In this document: positions 1 to 11,600 of the stretch, one piece after another | How positions within the stretch are numbered: position 1 is the first letter of the stretch | How the letters are laid out: the number at the start of each line of letters is the position of its first letter | Assembly: GCA_002812745.2 (NCBI GenBank) | Contig: NCSJ02000002.1 | Coordinates: forward strand, 124,001 to 188,000 | Direction of reading: 5' to 3' | Source of the DNA: Scytalidium lignicola | Lineage: Eukaryota > Ascomycota > Leotiomycetes | Length of the DNA stretch: 64,000 nucleotides | Notes under the pieces: model-generated | Databases searched by the model: none | What the model was told of the DNA's origin: nothing | The model's input: the letters and a program-made list of their open reading frames with translations, nothing else | Translations under genes and position numbers: made by a program

Positions 1-453
1 AGAATACTAACAACTCTCAGAGCTTCATCACAAGCAGCCAATTGCTCCGTATGTCCTGCATGAGGCCTCTGGCCTTGGAGAACATGATCTCGCCATCCAA
101 TCCATCGCTGCGCAGCAGCCTGGCGTAGGTATATTTTCTGCGCTTCATGTCTTCGGGCGTAAGCATCAAGCAAAACCCTAAGCTAGCGGTTAACCAATGC
201 TGACCTTTGAGACATTTGGTTCCAATAACTTACTGTTGCAGCTCTGCCTTCTCTTGTTCTTCCACCCCCCCTCGTGCCAGAGGAACTTGGTTGTCCTCTG
301 CGCAATTCAGGATGTTCTGGCCATCATAGTAACATTGTCGAAGAGTGGACCAGCCCTCGGTATAGTAATCATCCTGATCCGGAGGGTTGTTGGGGGCGGA
401 AGCAATGTAGAACTGAAGATTCTGAAATTCTGAGAGTAGAGCTGCCACCCGAG
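1..453 (-). CDS. Truncated gene of unknown function (3' part runs off left edge)
   Basis: Two exons can be read on the minus strand: 453 to 234 and 177 to the window edge. They are joined by a 56-base intron with a GTAAGT donor and a TTAG acceptor, and the frame stays open across it. The visible part, about 130 residues, is hydrophilic and rich in Gln, Ala, Glu and Arg. It includes a segment with NNPPDQDDYYTEGW and a helical Ala/Gln/Arg stretch (LLDAYARRHEAQKIYLRQAA). I do not recognise the family. An AG acceptor before 453 implies more exons upstream on the minus strand (between about 540 and 810), but their structure is unclear: the only obvious intron there would be 28 bases, too short to be credible. 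The C-terminus is missing because the window starts here. The conserved reading frame across the intron is the main support that this is real. Confidence 0.45.
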
Positions 454-2070
454 CTGTGCGTTGAGGATTGACTACCCTCTATCTATCAGTCAAACATCCA
501 ATTGATTCATCTTGCAGAGATTTATCATAATTCCAAAACGGGTAAATGTCTAAAGAAGAGAAGAGGGGTTGGCTCACGTCCGTCTGCCATTGGACCGAAT
601 TGAATTAACTTCTGGGAGGAATAACACNAAAAAAAAGGAAGGCTCAAGAAACGACCGGTGCAACAGCAAAAAGAAGTGAAAGAGACTCAGAAAGACGTTG
701 GGAGCTTGGAAGGAAAGAGCTGTTGGATGCGGCTTGAAGAAATTGAAGCCATCGCGGCGGTTTATGAATCTTTTGCTCGATAACGTCTTCACATACCTTA
801 GACATTGAGTTTCCAGACCTGCATACAGTTGTGGCTGGCGGTAGATCCAGTTCGCAGGCCATCATGTGCATGCTATTCGTCCCCGTTCGGGAGATGGGGA
901 TTGTCGAGGACATCACGATGCCGCGGATGGGCCACACGAGCACGACTATTTTGACACTCCCGTTGCAAGCTCAAAGCTATCAAGAACGAACCCCTACCGA
1001 GCTGTGCGAGAGTTACATTTGGGCGGGAGACGTGCAGCAAGACGCCAGGGCTGGGCGAGAGCCAGGCAAAAAATGCCATAAGGTGAATCAGTTGAGCAGC
1101 CCGCCCTGGCTCAAGGCGGCATAGGGCCCATGCACGTGCACGCCACCGGCTCCCTAGCGAAAGCCACAGCTCGTGCCAGATCCCTGACGCATGCTGAAAT
1201 GGGCCTGCAACGTCCCTAAAATGACGGCCCTACTGAGGCTCCAGGGCCCTTAAAGGGCACGAATGGGTCTCTTCTGGGGCAGCTGTACCGGCCTGGAAAG
1301 CCAATAGATCGCCCGCTTCGGCCAAACCTGCCCTGACACGGACCACCTCCACTGAAAGCTGAACCTGCCCTGGATCCTGGGAATCCCCTCTTTTGGGGCA
1401 GGGCCAGGACGGTGACGGGCGCCAGCAAAAAGATACAGTACCTACAGTACAGTTAAGTTACGGTTCCATCTCTGAAAACGCCTGACGCTCCACTTCCCAA
1501 GAGCAGCATGCGCAATCAAATGCGGGCACGAAACCGTCCCTATTCTGCCCCGATATTCTCATTGCAAATAGTACCGTCACAAATTCTTACCTTCTCCTGT
1601 TGCGTTTCACCTTAGAGCCTAGGCAATGGCCCAACGGTTAGAGTGTTCCATCGTGGTCCTCGATGCGGTTTGTTTGGATGGTGTCGGATTCTTCCCCCAA
1701 GTACGAGCCTCGTACCTCAGGCGAAGCCACAATAGGGCTGTGCACCGCCGCCATTGGTTGGATGCGCTCACCCTGATTCTCCTCCAAAGCACTTTCCTTT
1801 TCCACAACCCCAAATCCGGAAGCACGCAGTAAATCTTTGTGCATTCTGCTGAGCATCAACAATATGACACGAGAGCTTGGAAACACGGTGGCTTCACACA
1901 TATTCTCGTCTCCATTATTTACGATAACTGAGATATCCATCGTGATGATGAAGACGTGCACAAACCTTTTTCTCTACTAAGTCTGTCGGCGACGCCGAAC
2001 GCTAAAACCTTCTTGTCCCCCAGACCGAAATGATACTATGATACAATAGACTATTGCTATGATCTTGCTC
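454..2070. other. Stretch without a supported gene
   Basis: No reading frame here looks like a protein. One N lies at 628 beside a run of A. A G+C-rich part spans roughly 1080-1440 and contains small inverted repeats (GCCCTT-A-AAGGGC near 1247). A TACAGTA-rich element sits at 1433-1458 (see findings). The minus-strand frame at 1638-1961 is not convincing. Part of this stretch probably holds the 5' end of the truncated left gene and the 3' UTR of the proteasome gene. Confidence 0.5.
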
Positions 2071-3128
2071 CTAGTCCTTCTCGGCAATAGCCTGTAGTCT
2101 TTCGTCGATTTCCTCTTCCGTCAACGCTCTAAATCCCGGGTCGGTTCCTTCCTCACCGTCCGCTCTAGGCCCTCCCACGATGCCAATCTCTAATTCGCCC
2201 TTCTTAAAATCCACACTGAGGACTGTGCTCAACGTCGTGATACCAAGCTCTACCACGTCTTCCCAGCTACCCTCCGCACAATCCTTATTTTTGAGCTTCT
2301 TCTCCAGATGATTGAACGCTTCTTGTTGCTTGGGGCCGGATGCCGTAGCCTTGTAGCCCGTATAGTAACCTGCCGGGTCGCACTTGTATAGCTGAGGTCC
2401 ATACTCGGAATCCAATGAAATCAGCGTTGTAGCAACGCCATATGGGCGCATGTATGCCTGTTTTGCAATTAGAGTTTAAGCCTTACCAGGTGGTGAGCCT
2501 CAGTCGGCACTGCAAGTAAGCTTACCCGCTGTGTATAAACTTGGCTAATATTGGCCACCCGCTTTGCCAGAGCATCACAGGGCATCTCGTATCCGTACTT
2601 ATATCGAAACTCTGCAGCCTCTCCAATAGCCCTCTGTACTGAGGCTCGCGCATCTGCAATGGATCCTGTCATCACACAGCCTACTGAAGGCGAGATTTTG
2701 AAGATATGAGAAACAGATGAGGGATCGATCAGCTTGTCCTATAAAAACCATCATATCAGAATTTGTCTCAGTGGCTTGCAACCATAATCTCGTACCGGGA
2801 CTTTCTTTTGAGATAATACAACGGCGCAGTTCTTTCCCCGTATACCAATAGACATGATATTTGCGGCTGTGATTGCCTTGAAGGCATATTCTGTTCGAAA
2901 CAGTATTAGCAACTTCGTTTCCTAGGGATATTCGTCGACGGCATTGGTGAAATTCCAAGTAGTTGAAGGCATCTCTACCAAATGCTGCTAGGTTTCTTAC
3001 CAACTTGGTATAATCTTCCTTGATCTGAAAAGATCGTGATATGTCGGTCGTATCCCGCGCTGCCTGTTCAGAGAAGGTTAAACAACTACCTCAGATACTT
3101 GTTGATGGGTAGGATACAAACCAGACAT
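2071..3128 (-). CDS. SCL1: 20S proteasome subunit alpha1 (PSMA6/Scl1 type)
   Basis: This is a structural alpha-ring subunit of the 20S proteasome core, in cytosol and nucleus. Five exons read 3128-3122, 3063-3001, 2890-2796, 2738-2526 and 2457-2071, giving 254 residues, the usual size for the family. The N-terminus carries the alpha-subunit signature ([20 protein letters not shown]). The middle has the alpha1-typical YKYGYEMP and ISQVYTQ, and the segment [16 protein letters not shown] matches PSMA6 rather than other alpha subunits. As expected for an alpha subunit there is no catalytic N-terminal threonine. The first coding exon is only seven bases (ATGTCTG). This start is chosen because it joins exactly to the conserved SAGYDRH segment. 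The gene is divergent from the WKF-domain gene, with 387 bases between the start codons. The family assignment is firm. Confidence 0.93.
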
Positions 3129-3515
3129 CTTGACTGCTTCAAATGCTTTTTATCTTGAGCCGTAAACTATCGGTAGTATAAGAACGTGTAAAAGAAGATC
3201 TGGAGAATGATCGCAGAAATATTAGCAGGAAATGGTGGTTAGAGTGTGAGCTTGTGAAGCTCTCTAGTATCGTCAAGCTAGGAACGTTCGTAATGTTCGC
3301 GTTGCCTGGAGCTTGTTAGAAGTAGCTAGTTTGCTCGCCTGGACAGTACGGCCGACTGCAAAGTCTAAAGGCGCAACGATAAGAATTTCAAGAGTCCAAG
3401 ATAACATTGGAGAATTTTAATTTTTTTTTAGTAGATTTGGGGGCCATTGGGGGACGCATCAAACCATCTAATAGGCTTATATCGTTTCTTGCTACTTCCG
3501 AGCCTAAGGTGGGCC
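3129..3515. promoter_or_regulatory. Shared divergent promoter, proteasome alpha1 / WKF gene
   Basis: This 387-base gap separates two genes transcribed away from each other, so it must contain both promoters. I did not recognise a yeast-type proteasome control element (GGTGGCAAA) in it. A T/A run lies at about 3416-3430, near the plus-strand start. Confidence 0.5.
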
Positions 3516-4910
3516 ATGCCTTCAGTTACTGACCGGCCCAATGCGGCAGCGCCACGAATTCCTGCGTGGAAACGATTGGGAATGGAGTTGAAGAAGCCCG
3601 AGTCAAAACCATTAGAAGAAGCTAAATCCTCTTCTGCAATGCGCAATCAAGCATCAACCCTCAAGCAGAAAAAGAGGAACGTGCAATCGCAGGAAGATAG
3701 TCCATCCAAGAAAATAAAAGGTCTAGATCACAAAGACAGCTCGGCTTCAGACACCACGGCAGACCCTACAACTCCGCTCTTGAAACGGCAGAAGTCCGTC
3801 ACCTTCACACCAGAAACGAAAACAGAAGATGGGGATAGTATAAAACAGTTGTTTAATACTTGGGTTGCTGAGCAAAAGGCCCAGGACTCGATGTTCTCAG
3901 AGCAATCAAAGTCAAATTCTGCACTTCAGGTCCCCAAACCCTCTGCTATTGCGGAGGATACTGATGACACGCCTGATGAATCTGAGAAACGAGTGAAGAG
4001 AATTAAAAGATCATTATCTAATGAAGAAAAGAATTCTAGAAAGCCGTCTAATTTAGAACAAGACAAGCCATCTAAGTCGAAACAGACAAAGCCGCCTCCT
4101 CGGCCCTTTCTTGCCTATCTACAGCAATATCACCACTCCCGTGAGACCTGGAAATTTAACAAAAATCACCAGAACCATCTATTAAAACACCTTTTCAACG
4201 TCGACATAATCTCATCAGAGTACGCTTATTTACTTTATCCTTATGTCAAAAGTTTACAAGGAGGTGTCCGAACGCGATTACGAGACGCTGCCATTGCTGT
4301 CATAGTCCAAGATCGGGAAGAAAGCGCAGACGGATTCTCCAAGGATATCACCGACCCTGTCACTAAACAGGCGGAATATGAGGCAATAATGACTGAGCAT
4401 CAAGCTAACATGACCGGAGAAAAACTATCCACTGGCGCTGGGTACGAGGAAGGGATTGTACAGAGACTCTCCGACCATGCTATGGTCAACAGGGCCGTGA
4501 AACGGATGAGAGCCGAGCAAGTATTGGTAGAACTAGGTGCACCTGAAATACCGTCGGGTGAGACGAAAGCCATTGCAACGATATATCCAGACTCTGTTGG
4601 CGACGAGGACAGCCAGAAACGGGTTCGGATGAATGATGGAACTGCACAAAAGGTCGGAAGGAAGAGGAAACAGCGCACGTCAGCTGTTGATGATACCAGT
4701 AGTTCGGAAGATTCTAGCGATTCCGACACTTCCAGTTCTTCGGAGTCGACCTCGGAGTCCGATTCAGCGAGCGATGATAGTTCTGAAGACACTGCCTCAT
4801 CGAGTTCATCCAGTAGTTCCTCAGAGTCCGAAAGTGAATCCGAAAGTGAATCCGAAAGCTCGAGCTCGCGGGACCCAGGAGATACGAGCAATGGGAGCGA
4901 AAGCGATTGA
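3516..4910 (+). CDS. WKF-domain protein (C7orf50-like), probably nucleolar
   Basis: A single-exon gene of 464 residues. The frame is open from 3447, but I prefer the ATG at 3516 because the residues after it (conserved-looking PAWKRLGMELKK) begin a typical basic N-terminus. A Lys/Ser/Glu-rich region with several basic KKxK clusters follows. A compact WKF domain begins around residue 195, with RETWKFNKNHQNHLLKHLF at about 209-227; Trp212-Lys213-Phe214 give the domain its name. The C-terminal 90 residues are an acidic Ser/Glu/Asp run, typical of nucleolar proteins and of casein kinase 2 substrates. The WKF family is found in eukaryotes and linked to ribosome biogenesis. The precise role here is inference. 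Confidence 0.8.
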   Translation: MPSVTDRPNAAAPRIPAWKRLGMELKKPESKPLEEAKSSSAMRNQASTLKQKKRNVQSQEDSPSKKIKGLDHKDSSASDTTADPTTPLLKRQKSVTFTPETKTEDGDSIKQLFNTWVAEQKAQDSMFSEQSKSNSALQVPKPSAIAEDTDDTPDESEKRVKRIKRSLSNEEKNSRKPSNLEQDKPSKSKQTKPPPRPFLAYLQQYHHSRETWKFNKNHQNHLLKHLFNVDIISSEYAYLLYPYVKSLQGGVRTRLRDAAIAVIVQDREESADGFSKDITDPVTKQAEYEAIMTEHQANMTGEKLSTGAGYEEGIVQRLSDHAMVNRAVKRMRAEQVLVELGAPEIPSGETKAIATIYPDSVGDEDSQKRVRMNDGTAQKVGRKRKQRTSAVDDTSSSEDSSDSDTSSSSESTSESDSASDDSSEDTASSSSSSSSSESESESESESESSSSRDPGDTSNGSESD

Positions 4911-5610
4911 GGCTTAACAAATATAACGAATCCTAGTTTCTGGGATGTATGAGATATGTGGAAAAGTTACTGTTCTTAAGCTGGTATGATTGTACGGCAC
5001 AGGAGATAACTGAGCTTAAATAGCGTTCTCTTGCATAGAATTAATATACCCAATGCATCTTTTAGAGATGCAGATTCAATTAATAGAATAGATATTAATT
5101 TTCATATCCTTATCCTATGAGCGCACATCTCGCAGATGTATATTCAATGCTCATATTACCAAATTTGAGGTTGGCAAACATAGAAGATGCGATTCGATGC
5201 AGATGAACAACACGCAATACTACCCCTTGCATCTTGAACCTACAGGCATAACCAGCCTACATGTCATCGAGGGGAACATAGCCACCAATAAACGAGCGCA
5301 ATATCCTAACCCCTCAAAAACCTGATATCACGGGGTTATGCTGCATACTTGTCCATTTCTCAAATACCTCTCGCGAAGTTATTTATTTAGGAATCTAGTT
5401 ATTATTACTAACTACGACATTCCTTCGCAAGTCTGTATTTATTTTGGTTCAACGGAGCAAGCAAAACGAGCAGGCTACGTATTGTAGGACCTTCGAGCAA
5501 GCGATCATTCTAGGCAGACGTATTCGGGGTTTGGTGACATCTAGTCTCTGCCAACTCTTCAAAATCGGTGTTCCGGCTTTGTTGATGAAGTCAACGCCAT
5601 AGTATTCACA
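4911..5610. other. Intergenic, no gene seen
   Basis: This 700-base A+T-rich gap holds the 3' region of the WKF gene and the promoter of the membrane-protein gene. I see no open frame or structured RNA in it. Confidence 0.5.
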
Positions 5611-6314
5611 ATGACAAGAGTCATAGTTTACAGTACCGCCCTCGTGGCCTTTCTAGCTGGTAAGTTTCTATACACGCCTCTTCCAACGTCACAGCTAGCT
5701 AATTGGCCTCTAGCGACCGCTTTAACCTTCGCGGCGATCGCTCTGCCAGACTGGATGAGTTGGAACGTCACGACTTCAACAGGATCACACATCTCTAAGA
5801 GGATAGGACTGCATCGAAGCTGCTCCTCGGTCGATTCCACTTGCCGACATTTCCCCTCTGATTTTGATGACTGCAATGGCTCAGATCGATACTTCTGCTC
5901 TATGTGGCGCTCTGTGGGCTTCTTGATGTCCTTCACTGCGGTTTTAGAACTGGTCACTATTGTCATGTATGGTGTCATACTTATTGGAGGGAAGCAAAAG
6001 CGACAGAATGGGTGGAAGCTCTTGTCTTTCATGTTGGTAATTGTAGGGCTGGCGCAAATTGCTGCTACGGCTATTGTTGTACGTCTACCTCATCTCGGAT
6101 ATTTCTGGACACAGCCTCTAACTATTGCTAGGCATATCTATTTGATAACGATGACCGCTTTTTCGTGGGATGGAAACTGGACAAATCCTTCATTTTCTGC
6201 ACCGTTAGTGGTGCCATAGCTCTGCTTTCTGCCCCAGCAATCGCCATTTCCGCATATCTATTTCCAGATGAAACTGGTTATGAGCTCATTCCTAGTGAGC
6301 GTTCTCGGAATTGA
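5611..6314 (+). CDS. Multi-pass membrane protein, function unknown
   Basis: Two exons, 5611-6078 and 6132-6314, give 216 residues. Reading straight through the intron gives a false end at 6219; splicing at GTACGT and GCTAG instead gives an unbroken frame with a further membrane helix. About five hydrophobic segments are visible: residues 5-24, 34-50, around 110-133, around 138-158, and a final one starting near residue 180. Between the second and third lies a Cys-rich loop (SSVDSTCRHFPSDFDDC) with an upstream WMSW, which resembles the first extracellular loop of claudin-like or Sur7-like fungal membrane proteins. This resemblance is only by layout. The tail is short and polar. I do not recognise a named family, so no function is given. 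Confidence 0.7.
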
Positions 6315-6754
6315 TCAAAGCATGGGATGTGAGACACAACTCACCGAGTTCATTTATATGGTATTGTAATTGTAAGGCTATATGAGTTATATTGTATGAC
6401 GGAGTTAAGGGGACACAGATTGAGGGTATCTAGTGGCTTTTTTTTATTTAGCATGCAAACGAAATTAATGATAATAATACGATGTACCTTAATGCATATA
6501 TGATGGACTTTGATTAACTATAAACCTCTAGGCTAATTGCCCCATTCAATCCTCATGATTCCCCAGGACTCATAACCAAGGTGTACAGTAACGCGTAAGT
6601 AATAAGCCTCGTGGTGGGCTTGGTGGGGCAATAGTGCGATAAGATAGTTGACTGCGGTACATAAAATCACCCACTCTCACCAAACGCAAACTAAGGTAAC
6701 TCCTTCACAAACCAAGACTATCATTTTTCAGAAGAGATAATCCATTTTACTATC
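6315..6754. other. Intergenic promoter region of the dioxygenase-like gene
   Basis: No gene is seen in this gap. An MCB-like ACGCGT lies at 6591-6596, about 160 bases upstream of the next ATG, but single copies of this hexamer are expected by chance in a window of this size. Confidence 0.4.
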
Positions 6755-7821
6755 ATGGCACCTGCACGAACTTCCCCCGAGCCTTCATCACCAGAGCAAG
6801 GTGGCTTGACAAAGCAGCAAATTTCAACTTTTGAACGCGACGGATATCTTGTCATTAACGATGCACTCAGTCCAGAAACCGTATCTTCCCTACTCAATGA
6901 AACACACTCAATGCTAGAGAGTTTCTCTCTGGAGGATCATCCAATGACAAAATTTTCTACCGGAGAGGGCAATTCCGAGCACGTTGGCGATGATTACTTT
7001 CTCAACAGTGGAGATAAAATTCGATTTTTCTTTGAAGAAGGTACACAGCCCTCATATGGGCCCATCCTCCCTATTATTAGTAGCCACAAAACATTGTCTT
7101 ATTCAACCCAGATGCTTTTGACTCGGATGGTAACCTCACCAAACCAAAATCACGTGCAATAAATAAGATTGGACATTACCTCCATGCCCTCTCACCACCG
7201 TTTGCATCTTTATTGAGCCCATCATCTCGCTATCCTCCTGGTGCTATAGCGCGGACTCTTGGTTTCCGAGACCCTCGCTGTCTACAGAGCATGGTCATCT
7301 GTAAACAGCCAGAGATAGGTGGGGCAGTCCCACCTCACCAGGATTCAACTTTCCTATACACCGATCCACCGTCTGCAGTTGGCTTTTGGTACGCATTGGA
7401 GGATGCCACTCTGGAAAATGGGTGCCTGAGTTTTCTTCCCGGGAGCCATAAGACCGCACCAATTGAGAAGAGATTTGTTAGGAAGGCGACTGGCTCAGGA
7501 ACGGAATTCATTGAGAATGAAGGACCTAAATTCCCCGGCGGAGAAGGATATGGCCAGAAGACCGAGCCGAATAATGACGAACAGTACAAGGTTGGGGAAG
7601 TCAAGGCAGGATCATTGATTCTGATACATGGGAACTTGTTACACAAGAGCGAAAAGAATCTGAGCCAAAAGGGCCGGATCATCTATACGTTGAGTAGAAG
7701 ACTTCTTTTCTAAGGTCTCAGCTAATGAGTATTTAGTTTTCACGTCATAGAAGGAGATGGGCCAGTTTATGACAAAAAGAACTGGCTGCAACCACCGAAG
7801 GAAGGGCTTACCAGATTATGA
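6755..7821 (+). CDS. Phytanoyl-CoA dioxygenase (PhyH) family protein, PHYHD1-like
   Basis: An Fe(II)/2-oxoglutarate-dependent oxygenase of the PhyH family. Three exons (6755-7040, 7112-7688, 7737-7821) give 315 residues, the normal size for PHYHD1-like proteins. The N-terminal segment, FERDGYLVINDALSPETVSSL, has the usual PhyH opening. The iron ligands are visible: a His-x-Asp motif in PPHQDSTF (His171, Asp173) and a distal His in LLHKSEKN (about residue 273), followed by the Arg of KGRIIYT that usually binds 2-oxoglutarate. The N-terminus has no peroxisomal PTS2 and the C-terminus (GLTRL) is not a clear PTS1, so a cytosolic location is more likely than peroxisomal. The substrate cannot be told from sequence. 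Confidence 0.87.
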
Positions 7822-8220
7822 TAGATGTGCCACCTGGCCTACCGTAATGGGGGAGATTGGGTCACCTCTACAAATATATATGTATATGGCTCTGTTAGTA
7901 ACTTAAGTCAATGCTAACACAATCATGCATAATTAGCCCGAATATGGAAATCCAAATATCATTATGAGCAGAAAATGAATAAAGTTCTGTATGCCCCAGT
8001 GTAGTATACATTTTCCAATTGCTACTGAATTAAAGCAATTATGTTTCCGTGCCGTAACCCTAAAGAACTACAAACCTCCGAGACTTCTCAGTCACACGGT
8101 CTGGTAAGCCTTACCACCCATGAGAAGTTTTTAGTACATTGCAATGTAAAAATTAGAAAAGCGATTTTTTCAAGCCAATTCATACTCCCAGATCTCATCG
8201 AGACGAGCTTTCGAGCTCTA
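7822..8220. other. Convergent 3' region, no gene seen
   Basis: This is about 400 bases between the 3' ends of the dioxygenase-like gene and the hnRNP gene. It is A+T-rich with no credible frame, and it most likely consists of the two 3' UTRs. Confidence 0.5.
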
Positions 8221-11183
8221 TTATCTCGCGTACGGGTGAAATCCACGCTGGCCACCTCTCCCTCCACCTCGATAATTTGCACCTGGTTTGCCAGCATTTT
8301 TTGGCCCAGTTGGTGCGTTTGCAGGCGGGGCGCTCTGGGGTCCAGTTTGTGGTGGTACAGAGCCTCTTTGACTTCCACCTCTACTTCCTTGAAAACCTCC
8401 CCGGCCGCCAGCACTTCCTCCTGTGCTCGGCTGCGGGACATCGTCATACATGCCCTCCCAAGAAGTTGGACCGCCACCTATGCCTCCATAACCTTGCGGA
8501 GCATACTGTGTTTGCTCACGCGCCGCGCGTCGCATTTGTTGCTGCTCAAACTTTTGCTGCTCGAAGACTTGCTGCTCATAAGCGTTGTAGCCAGGTGTGC
8601 CGACCCTTCCACCCATATTGGACCCTCCACCAGCAGAGAATCCGGCTCCCATGGGTGATCCGGTGTTCATACCCTGCATCTGTTGCATCTGCTGCATCAT
8701 TGCTGGATTCATGCCTTGCAGGCCTGCCATTACATTGCTAGGACTTTGTGGACTCTGTGATCGACCATCTGCGCCTGCCATCTGTTGTTGCATCATTTGC
8801 ATTTGCTGCATCTGTTGCATCTGTTGCATCATTGCTGGATTCATACCGCCCGCCATTCCTCCAGGCATAGCTCGGCCGCCCATAGCCATCTGCTGTTGCA
8901 TCATCGCGAAATATTGCTGCATTCGTTGCCAGTATTGTGCCATCAACTGCGGGGTCATTCCACCAGGCATTTGGTTGCTAGTTTGTTGCATCTGCTGGCT
9001 AGCATTATCCTGGGTGTCATTTTCCTTTCGAAAACGGCCTCCTCTACCGGCACGATTCTCCTCTTCCTCCCTCATGTTGCCTCGAGGCTGTGCCTTTTTT
9101 ACTTCGATGGGCTTGCCAAGAATTTCAAGGGGCACATTTAAGCAGGCCTCGACTGCTGCTTCACTATCGAACGTGACGAATCCGAAACCTCGAGGTCTAC
9201 CGGTGTCTTTGTCCATCATGAGAGTTGCATCCACAACTCTGCCGAATTGCATGAAGTACTCCTTGAAATCTTGCTCAGTGGCTTCTTGACTGACTCCACC
9301 AACAAATATTTTACTTGTACGTTCCTGCTCATCACGCGGGATTGCTCGTTTCGGATCGATCTTGAAATGCTGCGTAAGCTGAGGGTCTTCTAGCCAAAAA
9401 CTAACCTCAAGAAAAAGGAACAAATAAATAGGAATTCTCAGAATGTGGTCTTACAATCTTGCCATCTAGATAATGCTCTTTTACCATTACAATATTGACT
9501 GTACGTGGGTCCTTGAAGGTGAGGAAACCGAAACCACGAGAACGGCCAGATGCACCATCCCGCATAACGGTACATTCGAGGACATCACCAAATTGTGAAA
9601 AGTATTCCTTTAGTGATTCTAAGTGAGCAGCAAATTAGTGTCAGAAAAGATTGGCAGGTAATAGGGGCGGCATAAGTTATTTGGCAACACTCACGGTCGG
9701 TGGTCTCCCAGTTTAAACCGCCAATAAACATTTTCCTGTGTATCACAAGAAGTTAGTAAAACATATTTATGGAGACCTAATTTCGAAGGAACAGAACAAG
9801 TTATAAGCGGGAATCAAACGGCCGTCAGTTATGTTGAGATATTCCGTATCAATTCATATACCCGATTGGGATAATCGATACAGGACAGTGGTCTTATTGC
9901 TGTTGGGGAAGGGATCCTTGAACTTTCCCTTCTCCAATACGAAGTAGGATTCAGCCTGGCGAAACTATGTGAATTATGTCGAAGGCAGCCAAAAGTAGAT
10001 GCAGGATTATGGCATGTAAGCTTTGATCTTGGCAGAGCGCATGATGCATCATCGGTTGACTCCAATTCAGTAACCATACACCCTCAATCCCAAACCACAT
10101 GTTTCGTGAGCCATGCAATGATGAGACACCACAGAGGTCCTAGAAGAATCGTGTCTTTTGCTATCGTGATGCTAGGTACTGGTGCCGAGCGCTATGCGCT
10201 AACCGTCTTGTATGCCTATCTTTTTGGCTACTTGCGGCTCTATGAAGATTATATCAACAATAGGCTATGTAGTAGTAGGCTTGACTATGGCCGCTGTTGA
10301 AGGTGAAGAGTTGATACTAGCCGCCCATTTCTCATAATAGTATTCCCCACAATGCATCTCTTCTGTAATGTGACTGACTTGGAGTGCCTTTTATCTAGCC
10401 AGATATGCGCCACCGCCTTGCATGCTTTTGATCTGCCTTTCCTCTCATGTTGCCCGATCGCATAGCCGCACATATTGTTCCTTCAAATCTCCTACCCACA
10501 CTATCTGCATATAAATGCCACGCTAGGGTGTCCCAACCGAGTTTTCCATTGACCAATATTCACAAAAGATTCCCATGAGTCACTCCCATCTACGCCGCTG
10601 ATTCCATCACAAACCGTCTGGTATAGGCGTCTATACCTCTTTGCTGCTCAGAGACAACGGATATTACCGGTGGCACGAGCCACAGAATGATTGCACAGAA
10701 TAATATGATAAAGAAAAACATTGTAATCTTACCCGTCTTCCTTAATGCCGGTTCCATGTGATTCGTTAGTAGCAGGAGCATCATATGTGTTACTATTGCC
10801 ATTTCCGAGATTGAAGTCTATGTCATCATCCATTTCCTGCTCTCCAGAAAGGTCCTGGTTTTCTTGATCACCATTCTGATCGTGATAAACTGCAGCTTCT
10901 GCTACTTGTACTTCTGCGGGTGTAGTGGGAGCAGCTTTCGTTTCCGGTACTACAAGAGAAGGCTTCGCAATGTTATCATCCTCTGTATATCTGTGAACTG
11001 AGATTAGCTTGGGTCTTGAAAATAGCAGGAGCCGCTCTCTTAATAGCTTGAGTTAACCGATTCCACCGCGCAAGAGTGTTGATTTTATTAGGCGCGATAA
11101 TTTCTGTTAGAATGAAACAAATAAACAAATATCACATACAGATCCGCAAACAAATCCTCCTCGAAAGGTTCAGTTTCTGCCAT
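8221..11183 (-). CDS. HRP1: hnRNP / cleavage factor IB subunit Hrp1 (Nab4), two RRMs
   Basis: A shuttling RNA-binding protein of mRNA 3'-end processing and export. Five exons (11183-11140, 10990-10733, 9735-9695, 9618-9455, 9360-8221) sum to 1647 bases, or 548 residues. After an acidic N-terminus (MAETEPFEEDLFADL), RRM1 starts at KMFIGGLNWETTD (near residue 102), with RNP1 RSRGFGFLTF. The linker IDPKRAIPRDEQ is the hallmark of the Hrp1/Musashi group. RRM2 starts at KIFVGGVSQEAT and has RNP1 RPRGFGFVTF. The C-terminus is a Gln/Met-rich low-complexity tract followed by RGG repeats, typical for methylated, aggregation-prone hnRNPs. The intron between exons 2 and 3 is 997 bases, far longer than any other in the window (see findings). 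The gene is divergent from gyp1. Confidence 0.93.
8670..8990 (-). repeat. Gln-Met codon repeat tract inside hrp1
   Basis: Imperfect repeats of a nine-base unit (CTGTTGCAT on the plus strand) encode runs of Met-Gln-Gln. Long open frames on the plus strand here are shadows of this repeat. Confidence 0.8.
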
Positions 11184-11600
11184 GATGCTTGAATCTACGC
11201 TGGATTAGTTGGTCAGGCTGACGTTCAACTTTCCAGCTATTGCAGCCGGTGTCAAAACCAATAAAGGGAGTGCGATGCTAGCGTAATGAGCCCAAACTCT
11301 TGCGGATATATGTTACGACGATACTGTTCAACCTGGAGTTAGGAGGGAACAATATTAGGTTGAAAGGCTGGGTTGATTGTAGAAGCAAGTTCGATTTGGT
11401 ATTTGAGGTACGTTCGTACCTTTGGCGAAAGCGGAAACTTGAGAGCAACGCGCCCCTGTCACTCCACGTGATGTACAAGAACAACATGGGCGCGTACTTT
11501 CTGCCTTAGGCTAAAGGGTTTATAAACGTCTATTGAAGCAAGGTACTCGGGAGGATAGATAGTCGAGCTATTAGGTATGGGTTTGCCAAATGTTTAAGCC
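11184..11600. promoter_or_regulatory. Shared divergent promoter, hrp1 / gyp1
   Basis: This is a 417-base gap between start codons that point away from each other. A CACGTG E-box (bHLH site) lies at about 11465-11470. The two frames seen on opposite strands across 11278-11509 mirror one another and are not credible genes. Confidence 0.5.

Noticed and set aside
1620..1700. tRNA-like GGCCCAACGGTTAGAGTG on the plus strand
   Set aside because: It resembles a D-arm only; there is no B box or acceptor stem downstream.
4400..4891. 163-codon minus-strand open frame rich in Ser/Glu/Leu
   Set aside because: It is the antisense of the acidic Ser-rich tail of the WKF gene.
8597..9289. 230-codon open frame on the plus strand rich in Cys and Ile
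   Set aside because: It is the antisense shadow of the Gln/Met repeat in hrp1.
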